From contig NOWV01000185.1 in assembly GCA_003344405.1 (NCBI GenBank), positions 92,789 to 156,788 on the forward strand: a stretch of 64,000 nucleotides of DNA. The letters run 5' to 3'. A program made the translations under genes and the position numbers. The stretch's first letter is position 1, and each line of letters opens with the position of its first letter. The notes under the pieces are model-generated. The model worked only from the letters and a program-made list of their open reading frames with translations, made no database searches and had not been told where the DNA came from. The stretch is from Trichoplax sp. H2 (lineage: Eukaryota; Placozoa; Uniplacotomia; Trichoplacea). Positions 37,241 through 50,092 of the stretch are shown one piece after another.

Positions 37241-38816
37241 ATAATCACCTATATCAGCACTGGCCAACATAAATTAGAGGGAACTGTGCTTAACATTATT
37301 TCCGAAATTAGTGCATGCTATTTTTTTAATGGTTTCTCGGAATTTTAGTTGTCTTAAAATAAATATCTGTACGCGTACAATACTATTACTTGCATTGAAC
37401 GGATACAGTGCTTAATAATGTTTTCAATGTCCATTATCTAATGCATGAAAATTGCTGTACCTAGTATATCACAAATTTAATTTTATTTTACCTAGATAAA
37501 ATGAATTCAGCAGTCTTGTATTCAATCCCTTAACCAGCAATATATTATAATCGAACATATTACCATAAGTTTATTTTATTAATTATAGCTATATAGTTAC
37601 GACTGCTATAAGTGTATATTAGTAGTGAAAATTTTCTACTGTAAGAACTCCATTACGCTATGTGACTGGAATTAGTCGATATATGGACTTGGGACTGTAC
37701 AGTACTTAACTTTCGGAATAAAATTAGTTTCTCTTTAAAAGGCTGGCGTAAATCAATGAAGGACTATTAGGTGATCATGGACGGAATTGGTAGATTTACG
37801 TGGCTTAAGACTTTCAATTTACTGTAAAACAGAAACCAGTATTTCTTTGCAAGCCTCACTCACCTCAATGAAGCAAACTTAATAGTCAAGGCAATATGGT
37901 TATACGTTGCAATCGCCATCATAATGCTAGCACACTAATACTATCTGACAACTTCTCAAGGTTGACTAGCTTTGAAAAATTGATCTCGCTATCGTGATCG
38001 AATTTTTAGTGACTTTACGAGCCTAAAACTTGCATTAAACTACTTACTATCAAAATCAAAATTAATCTAAAATTGCAAGCCCAGTTTAGTTCAGTGAGGT
38101 CAATTCAATAATTATAGCAAAGCTACATGATTATGTGCCTAAAATACAAACATGCCAGAAAAGACAGCATTTTCAAAACTTGCATGCTTCAAGATCTCTT
38201 TCGCAATATCTCAATCGAATATAGTCAATTGACGGACCTGAAACTTTTATTGAACTAAAAAACTTAAAATTAGTTTACTTTTATTAGTCTAGCCTACCTC
38301 AATGGTGTCAATTCAATAATCAGGACTAAGTGAATATGTTGTTATGTTGTATATAATTAATGCAAACTTGGCAGAAATGACATTATTTCTTAAATTTGAG
38401 CGCATTAAGAATTCTTTGACACTATCTTTGATCGATTTTATTAGAATTATGGGCCTATGGCTCCTATAAAAGTATAGAAATCAAAGATTAGGTTACTTTG
38501 CAAGCTTGGTAACCCTACCTCAATGAAGCCAATTTGATAATCAAGGCCCATGGTTACGAGTTGTACGGTATGCCAGCATGCCAATGATGACAGTTTTTCC
38601 ATGGTTTTCTATCACACTATGGCAAAATCTATTAAATTTATGAACCTAAGACTTGTATTAAAGTATAGAAATTAAAATGAAGGTTATTTTGCAAGCTTAC
38701 AGCAAACTACCCCGATGAGGCTAATATAATAATCAAGGCTACATGGATACGAGTGGTATGCAAGTATGCCAGGGAAAGATAGTTTTTTCCAAGGTTTGCA
38801 TACCCGGATAACTATC

Positions 38817-39183
38817 TGTAGTGCAGCCCAAATATAGCTTAAGATTATATACAGTATGTGTGAATATCGTGCATGACGTAATTACTAGGCTAATTAAGAT
38901 AGATACCCTTGTATAGGTGCTAGATCGTAGAGTGAGATTAAATATGTGAGGATTTGTATTAGTAATTGCAATACGGATTGTAAAAGTTATTAGTCATACT
39001 GCTTGGCACCTCCAGGTACGCTAGAGGTGTGATGTTAGCCTTATTAAGGTAGATAATGATTTATGTGTCACGAAGATACTCTGTACACAATTGTATATAA
39101 GCAGGAGATTTTATCTCCGAAGACAGAGTAGCCATAGATAATCTAGTCCTTGGTAGAAAACGTAATTATTGTAATAAAGTGAT
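38817..39183 (+). mobile_element. LTR of a second retrotransposon family, cut by assembly gap
   Basis: Sequence starting TGTAGTGCAGCCC interrupts a repeat unit directly after CTATC. The uninterrupted site, CTATCTCACAAC, is seen across the gap at 39372-39383. It contains a TATA box (TATATAAGC, 39094-39102) and AATAAA (39173-39178) and runs at least 367 bp into the N gap. The TG start, the TATA/polyA order and the clean junction fit a 5' LTR or a solo LTR in plus orientation. The 3' end, any coding region and the second target-site copy are not in the assembly. It does not share sequence with family 1. Confidence 0.7.
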
Positions 39184-39203
39184 NNNNNNNNNNNNNNNNN
39201 NNN
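39184..39203. other. Assembly gap (20 N) with duplicated flanks
   Basis: 39204-39376 repeats 38644-38816 (173 bp) without differences that I could see, then continues past the LTR insertion point. The gap therefore joins an allele with the LTR to an allele without it, or hides the remainder of the element. Confidence 0.8.
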
Positions 39204-41399
39204 ACCTAAGACTTGTATTAAAGTATAGAAATTAAAATGAAGGTTATTTTGCAAGCTTACAGCAAACTACCCCGATGAGGCTAATATAATAATCAAGGCT
39301 ACATGGATACGAGTGGTATGCAAGTATGCCAGGGAAAGATAGTTTTTTCCAAGGTTTGCATACCCGGATAACTATCTCACAACGATGACCAAATTGAGCA
39401 TTTTACGGGGCTGAAGCTTTCGCATTAGAGTATAAAAACCGAATTTAGTGTTTCTTTGCAAGCCTGGTTTACCTCAATGAGGCTAATTTAATAAATTAGA
39501 GCTTCCTGGCTATGCTTGAAACTGCAAGTCTGCCAGAAATGACAGCTTTGCACAGGCTTGCGAGCGTTAGCAACTTGATCACGCTATTACGGCCTAAGTT
39601 GCTCGATATAGGAGGGTGCCTAAGACTTGTATGAAACTTTAGAAACGAACTCTAGGGTTCATTAGCACGGTTAATGTAATGAATTAGAGCTCTCCTAGTT
39701 ATAAATGAAGCTGTAAACCTGCTAGAAATGACACCTTTTTAAAGGTTTGCAAGCTTTAGGAACTCCATCACGCTATCTCGACTTCAATTGGTTGATATGG
39801 GGTTTGTTAGACTTGTATTTAACTTTAGAAACAAAACCTAGAGTTTGTTAGCAAGGCTGACCTACCTCAATGAAGTTAATTTAATCCACTAGGGCTGCCA
39901 TGATCGACTGACATTGTCTCAAATGCTGGCAAGCTTTAGGAACCCTCCCACGCTTGCGTACCTAATTTAGTGGATTTGCTAGCCTAAAACTTGTTAATTA
40001 CGCCATAGGCACAAAAACATGAGTTTGAATTTGCGAGGTGGCCTACATCAATCATTCTTGCAGGAGTGAAGTCGTGACAGTTAGATGAACATATTGGCAG
40101 CATTAAAGTTCTATCAATCTGTTTTGTCCAGCAGATTCTTTCATTTTCATAGTTCTAAACTTTTATATTATCATCTTCCAATTATATCCATTGCGATCTA
40201 TTTTGAAAAAAGCGATGGAATGCAACTTTTATACTGCCTTCAATCGCTAAAAATTAACAATACTTCCTGGTTACGGAATACAACATTTCTCTGTTGATAA
40301 ATTTATTCCCAAAACAGTAATATTGTATTTTGCAGTTAACAAATCATTATAATAACAAAATACGCTTTGCTATATCAATTCAAATTAAGATGATATCTCC
40401 ATTTGCATAAGCGCATGAAACAATATTGATTGAAAAATACCACTAATTGAATATTATTTAGCGTAATAATCATTGTTGACAGGGAAACTAAAATGTTTTC
40501 GAACTATTTACTTAACGACATATTAATAAAGACTTATTTAGAAGTCCGCAAATCATGAAAGGAAAATGGCTCGCTTAATTGATTAAGTTTCTTCTATTAG
40601 ACGATAGCTATCATTTATTTATAAAATTTAAAGAATGTTAAAAATTATCATTGGTTTCATTTAATAGGCTGATAAAGGTAGTCTATATGAATTAACACTT
40701 TATTATTTGATCCTTTGTAAATGAAATCTTATAGCCAAAAATGAAGCCAAGTATTTACCGTAAGAATTATCCTATAACTGCAACGCTGCTGACACATAAT
40801 ATTGGAGCGATGGACTAGACTAATGTATGCATCAATTTGTTCTTAGCTAGCTTTAAATACGGTAAGAATTACGTGCAAAATTTTGTATCATATTCCATAG
40901 CTTTAGAAAAATCTATGCAAATTCATTTGGATATCATACCAGTAAGAATAATTATTTATCAACATTGTGATGTTGAAGAACTTTGAAATCACGATCTCTA
41001 TAACTACGTAAATCCAAGAATATGAATGCCACTTATATTTATGTAATTAGAGTTAGTGCTATTCCAATGCCTTGATCTAACATTAGTCTATCTCGATTAA
41101 ATTTTTGACGCAGTAAAAAATACCTTGTAAAGATCATTCTTCGGATGTTGAACAAATAGGTTGTGGCTTTTGGCAATAATATGTTTTAACTCAGCGAAAT
41201 GCTAGAAAAATAACATTTATTCCATGATTAGCATTGCTTTAAACCATTGCACTTAGTTATCTTCGCTGTATTAATCGCCGTTGTTTATTCAATTCTAGTT
41301 ATAACTGCAAACTCGGATATAGTCAGAACATCAAATTACATCGAATAAATTTGTATACATATTCTTCTACAACCTATCGAAAGGCTATAATTATAAAAA

Positions 41400-42480
41400 T
41401 ATGACGGGTGCCTAAGAATTTTTCCTTTGTAATAAAGGAAATTGGGTTAATAAGCTTAAGTAGAGATTCAAATTATTTGTGTGTATGTATACGCGTAAAT
41501 TCAAAATTAGATTTTATCCTAGATAAGTTCAAGTTTCCGAAATGATATATCATTATTGTGAATACTTAATTAAGGAGCTTTCCTTTGCAATATAAAAATT
41601 GGCTTAACGAGCTTATTAAGAGTCCAAATGAATTTTGTTTATATTTAAAATTAAGTTTTCGAAACGATATAACCACTATGAATGCTTACAAAATTTTTCC
41701 TTCATAATTAATACAAGAAACCCGCTAATAAAGCTTATCAGAAGTCTAAACTATTTGTGTATATGTTATATATCTAAAGCTAAATTTTATCCTAGTTCAA
41801 GTTTCCGAAACGATATCATTATGATGGACGCTTAAGAAACTTTCCTTTATAATAAAGAAACTGGCTTAATAATAAGCTTACTAGTAGTCCAAATTTTTTG
41901 TGTGTATATTTAAAATAAACTTTATACTATTTCAAGTTTCCGAAACGATATCATTATGACGAATGCTAAAGAAAATTTTCTTTACAATCAAAGAAATGGG
42001 CTTAATAACCTTAGTTCAAGTTTCCGAAACGATATCATTATTACGTAAGCATTAAGCAACCTTTATAATAATAAAAGAAAGAGGCTTAATAAGCTCAATT
42101 AAGGATTCGAATTACTTGCAAGTATATTTAAAATTAAATTTTATCCTAGTTGAAGTTTCTAAAACGATATTATTATGACTGATACTTTAGAAACTTTTCT
42201 TTATACTGATAGAAACTAGCTTAATAAGCTTATTAGGAGTCCAAATTGCTTTTATATGGTATATTCAAAATTAAACTTTACCTTACTTCAAGTTTCCGAA
42301 ATGATATCATTATTATAGGTGCTTAAGGAACCTTTATAGTAAAAGAAATTGGCTTAATAAGTTTTGTCCAAGTTTCCAAACGATATTATTATAACTTATG
42401 CTTAAAAATTCTCCATCATAATGAAAGAAATTGACTTATTGAGAAATCTTATTAGGAGTTAAGACTGTGTTTCAAGCTGG
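41400..42480. repeat. Tandem array, ~80-145-bp period, eight copies
   Basis: The block AGTTTCCGAAACGATATCATTA recurs, with variants, near 41533, 41658, 41802, 41938, 42021, 42158, 42293 and 42375. Spacings of about 125-144 bp alternate with two short ones of about 83 bp. Units also carry AAAGAAA-TTGGCTTAATAAGCTTA and GGAGTCCAAATT. Confidence 0.85.
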
Positions 42481-43479
42481 TTCAGTTTTTAATTTATTAT
42501 GACCTTCACTCTGATATGGACAGGTAGTTTAGCAGGTCCTTTATCCAAATTTACCTTCTTATTTTAAGTTTCTAGTGAGACTTTACAATTGCTAGATAGC
42601 TACTAATATAACTAAACGGTAACAAAATTGAATCGAATCGAATGTTAATGTCGAACCGCTAGCTATAAAATGAATTTTTCCAAGGAATGAAACAATAATA
42701 AAGTTAGTATACATCGTTCATTCTATTAACGTAACACTAAATTCTTGAAAAAGTCAGCACCTTGGCAATAATAGCAAGTGCTTTAACTTAGCAGCTTCTA
42801 ATTAGATTTCGAGTAGAAGCAACCTGGTAACTAAAATCATTATTTTAGGGTTAAAAGGGCGACTATTAACTGCATTAAATGGATCAGTCCAAGACTGAAT
42901 GATAAATGGAAGATATGATTTTCATTTTCATGGTTGCACTTCATTTGGCTATTATTGTGCCCACTTGAAAATAATAGTATTCTAATTTAGACGTGTACCA
43001 TTAGGCAAATTTTCGAGTCAAGAATTCTGCTTAATTATGTTCTAAGAATATTTTAAAGCAACTATTTCATGGTGAAGGATTGGACTCGATAACTAAGTGA
43101 CATAACCTTTCCACCTATTCGATACTTAGAATATTGATCAACATCTAACTCCCTAAATTAATTTTGTTACAATCTATTCTATACAGAAACTACTTCTTAT
43201 TTCTAGTGCAATATTTCTAATTACTGTTACGTAGAAGCAGTTAGATCGGCCACTCTACTTAAAGCAACTGAAATTTTGAATAGTTTATAACCATTTGAGA
43301 AATTCTCTTACTCTTTAAAATCCAATAATTCATGTGATGCTTTTAATCTCACTCACTCAGCTCTAGGATTGTGGTAGCTTATTAAGCAATATTTTTACTT
43401 TTAGCAATCTTGTTAAAGCTATTGAATGAGAGGAATTTCTTGTGGTCAGATAAAGCTGATTAGTGTTATTAGCAGTATA
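42481..43479. other. Non-coding stretch between arrays
   Basis: Nothing recognisable; no open frame of note. Confidence 0.4.
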
Positions 43480-44180
43480 TGTAGTATTCTGTTTATAGTA
43501 AGCGAGATTGATATTGCAAGATACTGTAGCCAGTCAAATACATAATTTTTACCTATTACTATCAATTAGATTTTAAGCTATTCAGCACAAAGCATTTTAG
43601 ATACTAGTTACAAAGCAGTTCAAGCGTTTTTTCCGAGATACTGTAATCTATTAGAAATCACTTTGCCGATGATCACTTGTAGTGTTTTTTATAGCAAACG
43701 AGTTCGATATTGCAAGATACTGTAGCCACCCAAATGCATAATTTTCACCGATAGCTTACTATTAGGTTTTTAGCTATTCAGTATGAAGCATTTTAGACAC
43801 TAGTTACAGAGTCGTTTAAGTATTTTTTCCTGGATAATCTATTAAAAATCACTTTTCCGACGATCACTTTTTGCCTTCTTTTTACAGCGAACGAGTTCGA
43901 TATAGTAAGACACTGTACCCAACCAAACGTATCATTTTACCAATTGCTAGCTACTAGATTTCAGCTAAAATATCTTAGAAACTAGGATTATCCTTTAGAT
44001 TCAGCTTTTCGATGATTATAATACATGTGATAATCGTCGATAATTTTACTTATCCCTAGCCACCCAATTTTCAGCTAGTCGACACAAAGCATCTTAGACA
44101 CTAATTATAAGGTAATCTAGACATTTTATCCGAGATCATCCTTCGGATTTCGCTTTTCGATAATTAGCCAGTCTTAGTGG
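43480..44180. repeat. Tandem array, ~193-bp period, three to four copies
   Basis: Blocks resembling TTAGCTATTCAGCACAAAGC, followed by ATTTTAGACACTAGTTACAAAG, occur near 43577, 43770, 43970 and 44073. Between them lie GCGAACGAGTTCGATATTGC and AAGATACTGTAGCCA. The last copies are shortened. Confidence 0.78.
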
Positions 44181-44739
44181 TGAGATTTATTATGGTTGAT
44201 GGCTTCCAAATCACCAGAAAATAAACTCATTTTAAGTAGAGTGATGGCAATGCGAAGAGCATTCGACTGTCAGCTGAAAGAAGATAGCGTACAAATTAGT
44301 CCAGAAAAGATCGTTTACCGTATTTAGCACAAAATCATATATAGTAGTAAAAGGAACATTAACTTCAGATATAATTAGCTTTAAGCAGTAGTAACAGTAC
44401 TGAAAAGTATAATGGGAGTTAAAACTAATGCTATTCCATTATAGGGTTTAGCTAACTTATCTAATAAAATTGATTTAAACTTTTCATTAAAAACATGAGA
44501 TAACTTCTTGTAGTTGAAGGAACTTTAGTTATGGACGTATGGTAGGCAAATAGCGTAGGTTGCTTGTGCATTAGGTTAACAATTAATGGAATAGAAAGAA
44601 TAAATCTGATGTACTTTCAGTAATAAAAAATACAATAATTCCTGAGTGTTTATCACGACTGTTACTTAGCCAGGCATAAATACGATAAAGTAATTTATCT
44701 CTAGTCAGACCATCTTATCTTTTATAGAACTTATTACTA

Positions 44740-45460
44740 AAAAGTGGAAACAGCAAGTCCTGCGTGGTATGATTACAAAACGTCCGATATATATGCTAAT
44801 TGTCATGAATACCAATATAGAGTAATTATCATTAAGACAAATAGGAAATCAGCTAACAAAAAGAGAACCTCTTTATACTGAATATTGCCGTTTTGTTTCC
44901 TAATCGAAGATTATAATTTTCAAATGGTTAGCATAGCAATAACGAAATCAATCTAGTCATCAAAATAGATGAACGAAATATAACCATTCTTAAATATTAG
45001 TTTATGAATGCTTTAGAAAAAGAATTTCTATACATTTTAAGTACTAGCATTTTGCATTTTGTTTTCTAATCAAAGATTATAATTTCAAATGGATATACTA
45101 TAATGTTAGCTAAATCATTCTAGTCACTAAAATAGATAAATAAAACACAGCCGTACTTGAATATTAGTTATAAATATAAATTATTCATTCTTAAACAAGA
45201 ATATTGAACTGTCCTCAAACCAGGATTTTATTTTACAGAACTCATAATTGAGAAAATTATAAATAAATCTTACGTAATATGATTACAAATAATCAAGTAG
45301 ATATGTTAATTACCATGAAGGCTAGCTTAAAGTCATTGTCAAGACAAGTAGAGAAGCAGTAAACAAAAAACAGGCCCTTTTACGCAAAAAAGAAGTGCTT
45401 TTTCCTTTTATCTAAGATTATATTTTTCAGATGGCTATCAGGATATTAACGTAATTAATT
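44740..45460. repeat. Complex tandem repeat with ~166-bp and ~505-bp spacings
   Basis: A GATTATAATTTTCAAATGG block followed by a CTAGTCA-AAAATAGAT block occurs near 44908 and 45073, and a diverged form near 45411. A larger segment with ATGATTACAAA, ATATGCTAATTGTCATGAA and AGACAA recurs about 505 bp apart (44768 and 45273). Confidence 0.65.
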
Positions 45461-46399
45461 TAATTCGTTACATCTACTTTCTAATCATTTTTCTAGTTGA
45501 AAGTTCTATACAAGTATAATTGTTATATTAAGATCCGGAAAAAAATTTACATGTTCCATAGAGTTATAGCCAAACTACCCTTAAAATATTAATCAATAAA
45601 AATATCCGTTGATTTTGACTACTGTAAATACATCAGACAACACTTGATTTTGCTATCCCAAAGATTATAGTTACTGTGTAATGAACTAAAATTAGTCGAG
45701 ACTGATAGTAATAGGAGTTTACTTAGGGTACAGAACGTTACATCTTATCCAATGAATCTACAGATATTGCCAAGTATTGGTATGTAAGACAAAGATTGTT
45801 ATAATATCTCTCCGATTAGAGAAATTTCTACAGTGCCCACCACATAACTCAGTTCTTTATTATATATTGTTATATAATTAATAAATTTACAGGAAACTTA
45901 TCGGTGCCATAGCCTACGATTATATTCATTGTTTAATTTTATAAGAAATAGTTTCATTACGTAACATTAAACGTATGAAAAAATACGTAATAATACGTCA
46001 ATGAAAATTTAAATTTAAGGCGATAGATGCAACATATTATATGCTATGTATCATAACGATAGTCAAACTGTAATATATGTATGTGTTTTTGTGGAATACA
46101 GCATCATGGAAAAAAACTGAATAAGCGCTTGGCTGTTCAAATTTCAGCTTGTTATTGGAACGCAACGGATGATTTGCTAGTTTGAACAGTATCAACATTA
46201 TTAAGACGGCACTCTTTAGATTTAAAGGACTAAATCGATTGCATATCTTAGAAATATGCAGTTATCTCATTTCATATCAGCAATAACATCTTAATAGACT
46301 AAGGTATTGAATTAGCTCTAGATGCTTTGCTCAGTACACATACGTCGTGAGTAAACAATGATTTCAAGATTGAACTGTAAATTCTCCAAAACAATTTAT

Positions 46400-47080
46400 T
46401 AGACATTTTCTAACAGCAATCACGCTAAACTGATTTGTGTAGTCAATTTTATGGTTACTTTACACCGGTAAATAACTATTTTAAGTCAGAATTACATATC
46501 TAGCAAATTAATCTGTAGGATACTTTCTCATCGTTACTACTCTAAATCTATATTTATTATGAAATTAACGGCTTTAGTATGCATCACAGGTCAACAGATT
46601 CAACTTTGAGTAGCATCGTATATCCAAAAATTAATTTGTCGATTATTTTACTATAGTTACATCCAAACTGATATACACGATAGGCTAATAGTCTTTTTAT
46701 GTAGGCAATAATGATTTTCAAGTATTTTAAGTCGGAATCGTGTCTTCAGTAATAAATTAATTTGCTGCATATTTTCCTATGGTTACTATTCTAAAATGAT
46801 ACGATACGAGTCGATCTATAAATTAATAGTTAATATACTCGTATACAAGCAATCAACAATTTTAAGTCTGAAAATACATATATTGTAAAACATTTTGTTG
46901 AATATTTTCCGTAGTTACCATTCTAAACAGTTCCGATGTGCACCTATTTATAAATTAATTTTCAAATTTATACAAGTAAACAGCAGTTTCAAATCTGAAA
47001 ATGTATATTTTGTAAACTATTTTGTTAGATATTTTTCCATTGTTACCACTATTTCTATGCCGAATTACATAATTTAACCT
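46400..47080. repeat. Tandem array, ~126-bp period, five copies
   Basis: A TTTTCC(G/T)(T/A)(A/T)GTTACCATTCTAAA-like block occurs near 46528, 46651, 46777, 46907 and 47034. It is preceded by TTTTAAGTC(T/A)GAA and by TTTTGTTA-like blocks. A 60-codon plus-strand frame at 46895 lies in it and is not credible as a gene. Confidence 0.78.
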
Positions 47081-47099
47081 ATATCAATTGCTACTATCT

Positions 47100-49387
47100 G
47101 CACAATGTTGGAATATGTTTATTTCTTAGTGCTTTGCCGTATCCTAAAAATGGTCATTAATATTTAGTGCGATATTCAGTGTATCCGTTCAGAGTGATAA
47201 CTACGGAAAAATATTGATCAAAATATTTTTCTGAATATACATTCGGGCTTTAAACCTGTTTAAAATGACTGTGAAGTCACACTATAATATTTATCTACTC
47301 AGAGTGGCAACTATGAGAAAATGCGTAACAAATTATTTAGTAAGAAGTACTGTACACTTTAGGATTGAAACTGTTGTTTGTCCCCATAGTTGTGACCATC
47401 GATTTACACTGCAATTCTGTTTATCAATAATAATAGCAAATGTTTATGAGAAAGCCTTAGTCATTGGCTTGTAGATATTGATTCTGTATTCTGAATGACA
47501 ATAGTTGAGATTAACATAACATCAACAGATCACCAATTCCTATAAAAAATTATATACATCGATCGATATTTATTATAGGAAAGTAAATTTATATAACTTG
47601 GCATGCAAGATAATATAAAATTCTACGTAAAATAATCGACACCTAGGCTTTATTCCAGCCTGAGATGTCAGCTGTAGTTAACAATGCCTAAAGTATTAAT
47701 TAATATCGACAATTTTGGATTAAATGAACGAAATTTTTAGGGTGTTAATTTTACTAAAAGTAGATTATAATATGTACTTTGGCCATATTAAAAGTTACCA
47801 ATAGGAAAAAATATTTTTTATTGAATTATCGATACTAGATGATTTACACTGACCTTCCACTGTATTGTTTTCTCTTCTAGCCATCCCACATTCCAAGCTA
47901 GTATAATACTAACAATTGAATTGATGATTATGTATCTAGCTAGAATAGGATGGAGATAGGTCAAATATTGCAAGATTGTAGTTCAAGGTGGATAGACAAT
48001 GACATAAAAGATCCTGTAAAAAAATAAAATAACTTAGTTTAATATTGCCTGAATCATGTAGCACGTATTTATCCTCGTTCACGTATTATTATGGCCATTA
48101 TTGTTATTATTATTATTATAATATATTATTATTACGGCAGCGTCATTCATTACTTTAAATTTTAGTACACAAGTCCATCACCACCCTGGGTCATCTTTTT
48201 CTTTGATCTTATGCTAGAGTTTAATCGGATTGTGTGGGGGCGGTTGCTATTTCCTAGTATATTATATGATCGAAAATGATAATTCATCACTACTGGATTC
48301 TATCTATTCGTTATTGATTTCTTTAAAGTGTATCTAATAGAAGATGATAATTATGCTATGATATTGGCTGAAAGGTAGATGCTGTATATTTTAATGTAGA
48401 ATTTATTATGAATTAAATACAACTAATGCCAAGGTCAACAAAAACAGCTCGGAAGTGGATTGAGTATGGCATCGTTGATCGATTTTATACTAATTTTAAC
48501 GAAAAAGAATCTTAAAGAAAGACAGCAATTTATAAGAAAGAATTATTCTATTAATTTCGGTAGGTTGTATAGGAAAGCTATTAACACTTCGTAATTTCTA
48601 TACTGTCAATAACTTGTACCTATTATAGGCTATAGTTCAGTTACTATTTGTAGAATTTTATTTCCGATACCTGTTGATCTAATTTATTGTTTTTATAATA
48701 ACATGGGCAAAAAATGGCTTTATATTGCTATACTGCTTCCACCATTGAAATGTAATGTCTAAACATGACTTATAGAAATGTCAAAGCATTGGATATTAAT
48801 TGAATCGATCTAAATAGAGAATATATTTAGATTGCTTAATTGATAAATACAGCATCTATACAATAATGCGGTAACATGATCACACAATAAATTTGAATAA
48901 GCTCGCATATCGACCATATGGATTAATAAAATTCGCGCACGTTTGGGAGGAGTTTCAAGATTCTATTTTCATCTCAATACAAGCGATTGGTCACAAGTGT
49001 TGCCTACTTTTAACTTTGAATCGTTGTTTTAAAATGAGGAACGTGTAGGTATAAATTAGTTCTAGTTGGACGCTAAAGATTTATTTTATTTCAACGGGGG
49101 CCGACAAGTTGTTAGTTCTAGCAGCAACTAAGGGTAGCTAGTATTTTGCGCCTTTAACTTTATTATTACTTCACTACGTATCAGTTAACTTGACACACTA
49201 TTTTAAACTTCGATGTTAGTTTGCACCGCTACGTCTTAGAATTTAAAATACTGAATTTTTAGTTTCTATCCTATAGTTTACTTTGAAGTAGGCTCCTCTC
49301 TTATTCTTATTACTTTGACATTGGTTGATTACCATATTTAGTACGAATAGTAGTTCACTCCCTCACCTTTAATATTCAGCAAGAATC
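47100..49387. other. Upstream region of the first bHLH gene
   Basis: No gene is seen in about 2.3 kb. It contains an ATT microsatellite (48095-48134) and presumably the promoter and 5' untranslated region of the bHLH gene. I cannot place a transcription start. Confidence 0.4.
48095..48134. repeat. ATT microsatellite
   Basis: A run of TTATTATTATTATTATAATATATTATTATT-type repeats, imperfect in the middle. Confidence 0.7.
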
Positions 49388-50092
49388 ATGTCTGAGGTCT
49401 CTAGTTTTGAGGACGAATTCGAAAATCAAGATCTCTTGAATTTATTGGATGATATTGCAAGTTGTGGCGACGAATTTGGCCGATTGGAAAGTCCACTAAC
49501 TCTAGACAGTCCTTTCTATGCCAGTCAACATCCACCATCACTGCAAAATTGGCTACCCTTAAATAAACCTCTTGATATCAAGTCGTTAAAGAAAAAAGTA
49601 GTCTCAACTACTTCTGCTATGAAAAGGAAACGATATGACAAAGATAGCGAAACAAGACAAGATAGGAATCATAGCAAGAAGAAGAAGAAAAATGCAATCT
49701 CAACTGTACGCCGAACAAGAGCTAACGAACGAGAGCGCAATCGAATGCATAACTTGAACGATGCATATGAAGAACTGCGTAAAGTTGTCCCCCACTATCC
49801 TGCGGATAGAAAATTATCCAAGATTGAAACATTAATATTAGCACAAAATTATATTTTATCTCTATCCGATTTATTATTACAGCGCACATCAGCCGATTAT
49901 CAACAAAAAATTAATAAAGAATTTTGCTCACAACCTTATTCGCCATCATCAACACCTATCGCGACTACGACTAGCAATAGTCGTGACAGTGATGACGATT
50001 CCTCATTAAGCTCACCGTTAGATTTTAATGATGACCCCGTATCTCCATTTGATAATGGTATAGACATGGAAATGAACGTTGTTGCTTTTTAA
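49388..50092 (+). CDS. Atonal-superfamily bHLH transcription factor (paralogue 1)
   Basis: A 234-residue intronless nuclear DNA-binding protein. The bHLH domain spans about 108-163: basic region with NERERNRMH (E116 at the E-box-contacting glutamate position), helix 1, a loop with [13 protein letters not shown], and helix 2 with [11 protein letters not shown]. Such proteins dimerise with E-protein bHLH partners and bind CANNTG boxes. The domain is closest in style to the NeuroD/Neurogenin/Mist/Oligo group but mixes features of several, so I give no symbol. The N-terminus (1-35) is acidic and hydrophobic, like an activation domain. A lysine run (97-101) is a likely nuclear signal. The tail is Ser/Asp-rich. 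The paralogue at 60102 shares 39 of 57 aligned domain residues on a manual count. Confidence 0.93.
   Translation: MSEVSSFEDEFENQDLLNLLDDIASCGDEFGRLESPLTLDSPFYASQHPPSLQNWLPLNKPLDIKSLKKKVVSTTSAMKRKRYDKDSETRQDRNHSKKKKKNAISTVRRTRANERERNRMHNLNDAYEELRKVVPHYPADRKLSKIETLILAQNYILSLSDLLLQRTSADYQQKINKEFCSQPYSPSSTPIATTTSNSRDSDDDSSLSSPLDFNDDPVSPFDNGIDMEMNVVAF

Larger units (their letters stand above)
37760..40060. repeat. Tandem array, ~180-220-bp period, about nine copies
   Basis: Units carry CCTAAGACTTGTATTAAA, then TTTGCAAGC, then ACCTCAATGAGGCTAATTTAATAATCA and a TGCCAGAAATGACAG block. Unit starts are near 37800, 38023, 38241, 38453, 38646, 39410, 39620, 39810 and 39993. The copy at 39204-39376 is the allelic duplicate of 38644-38816 and is not a true additional unit. 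An LTR is inserted in the array at 38817. Confidence 0.85.
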
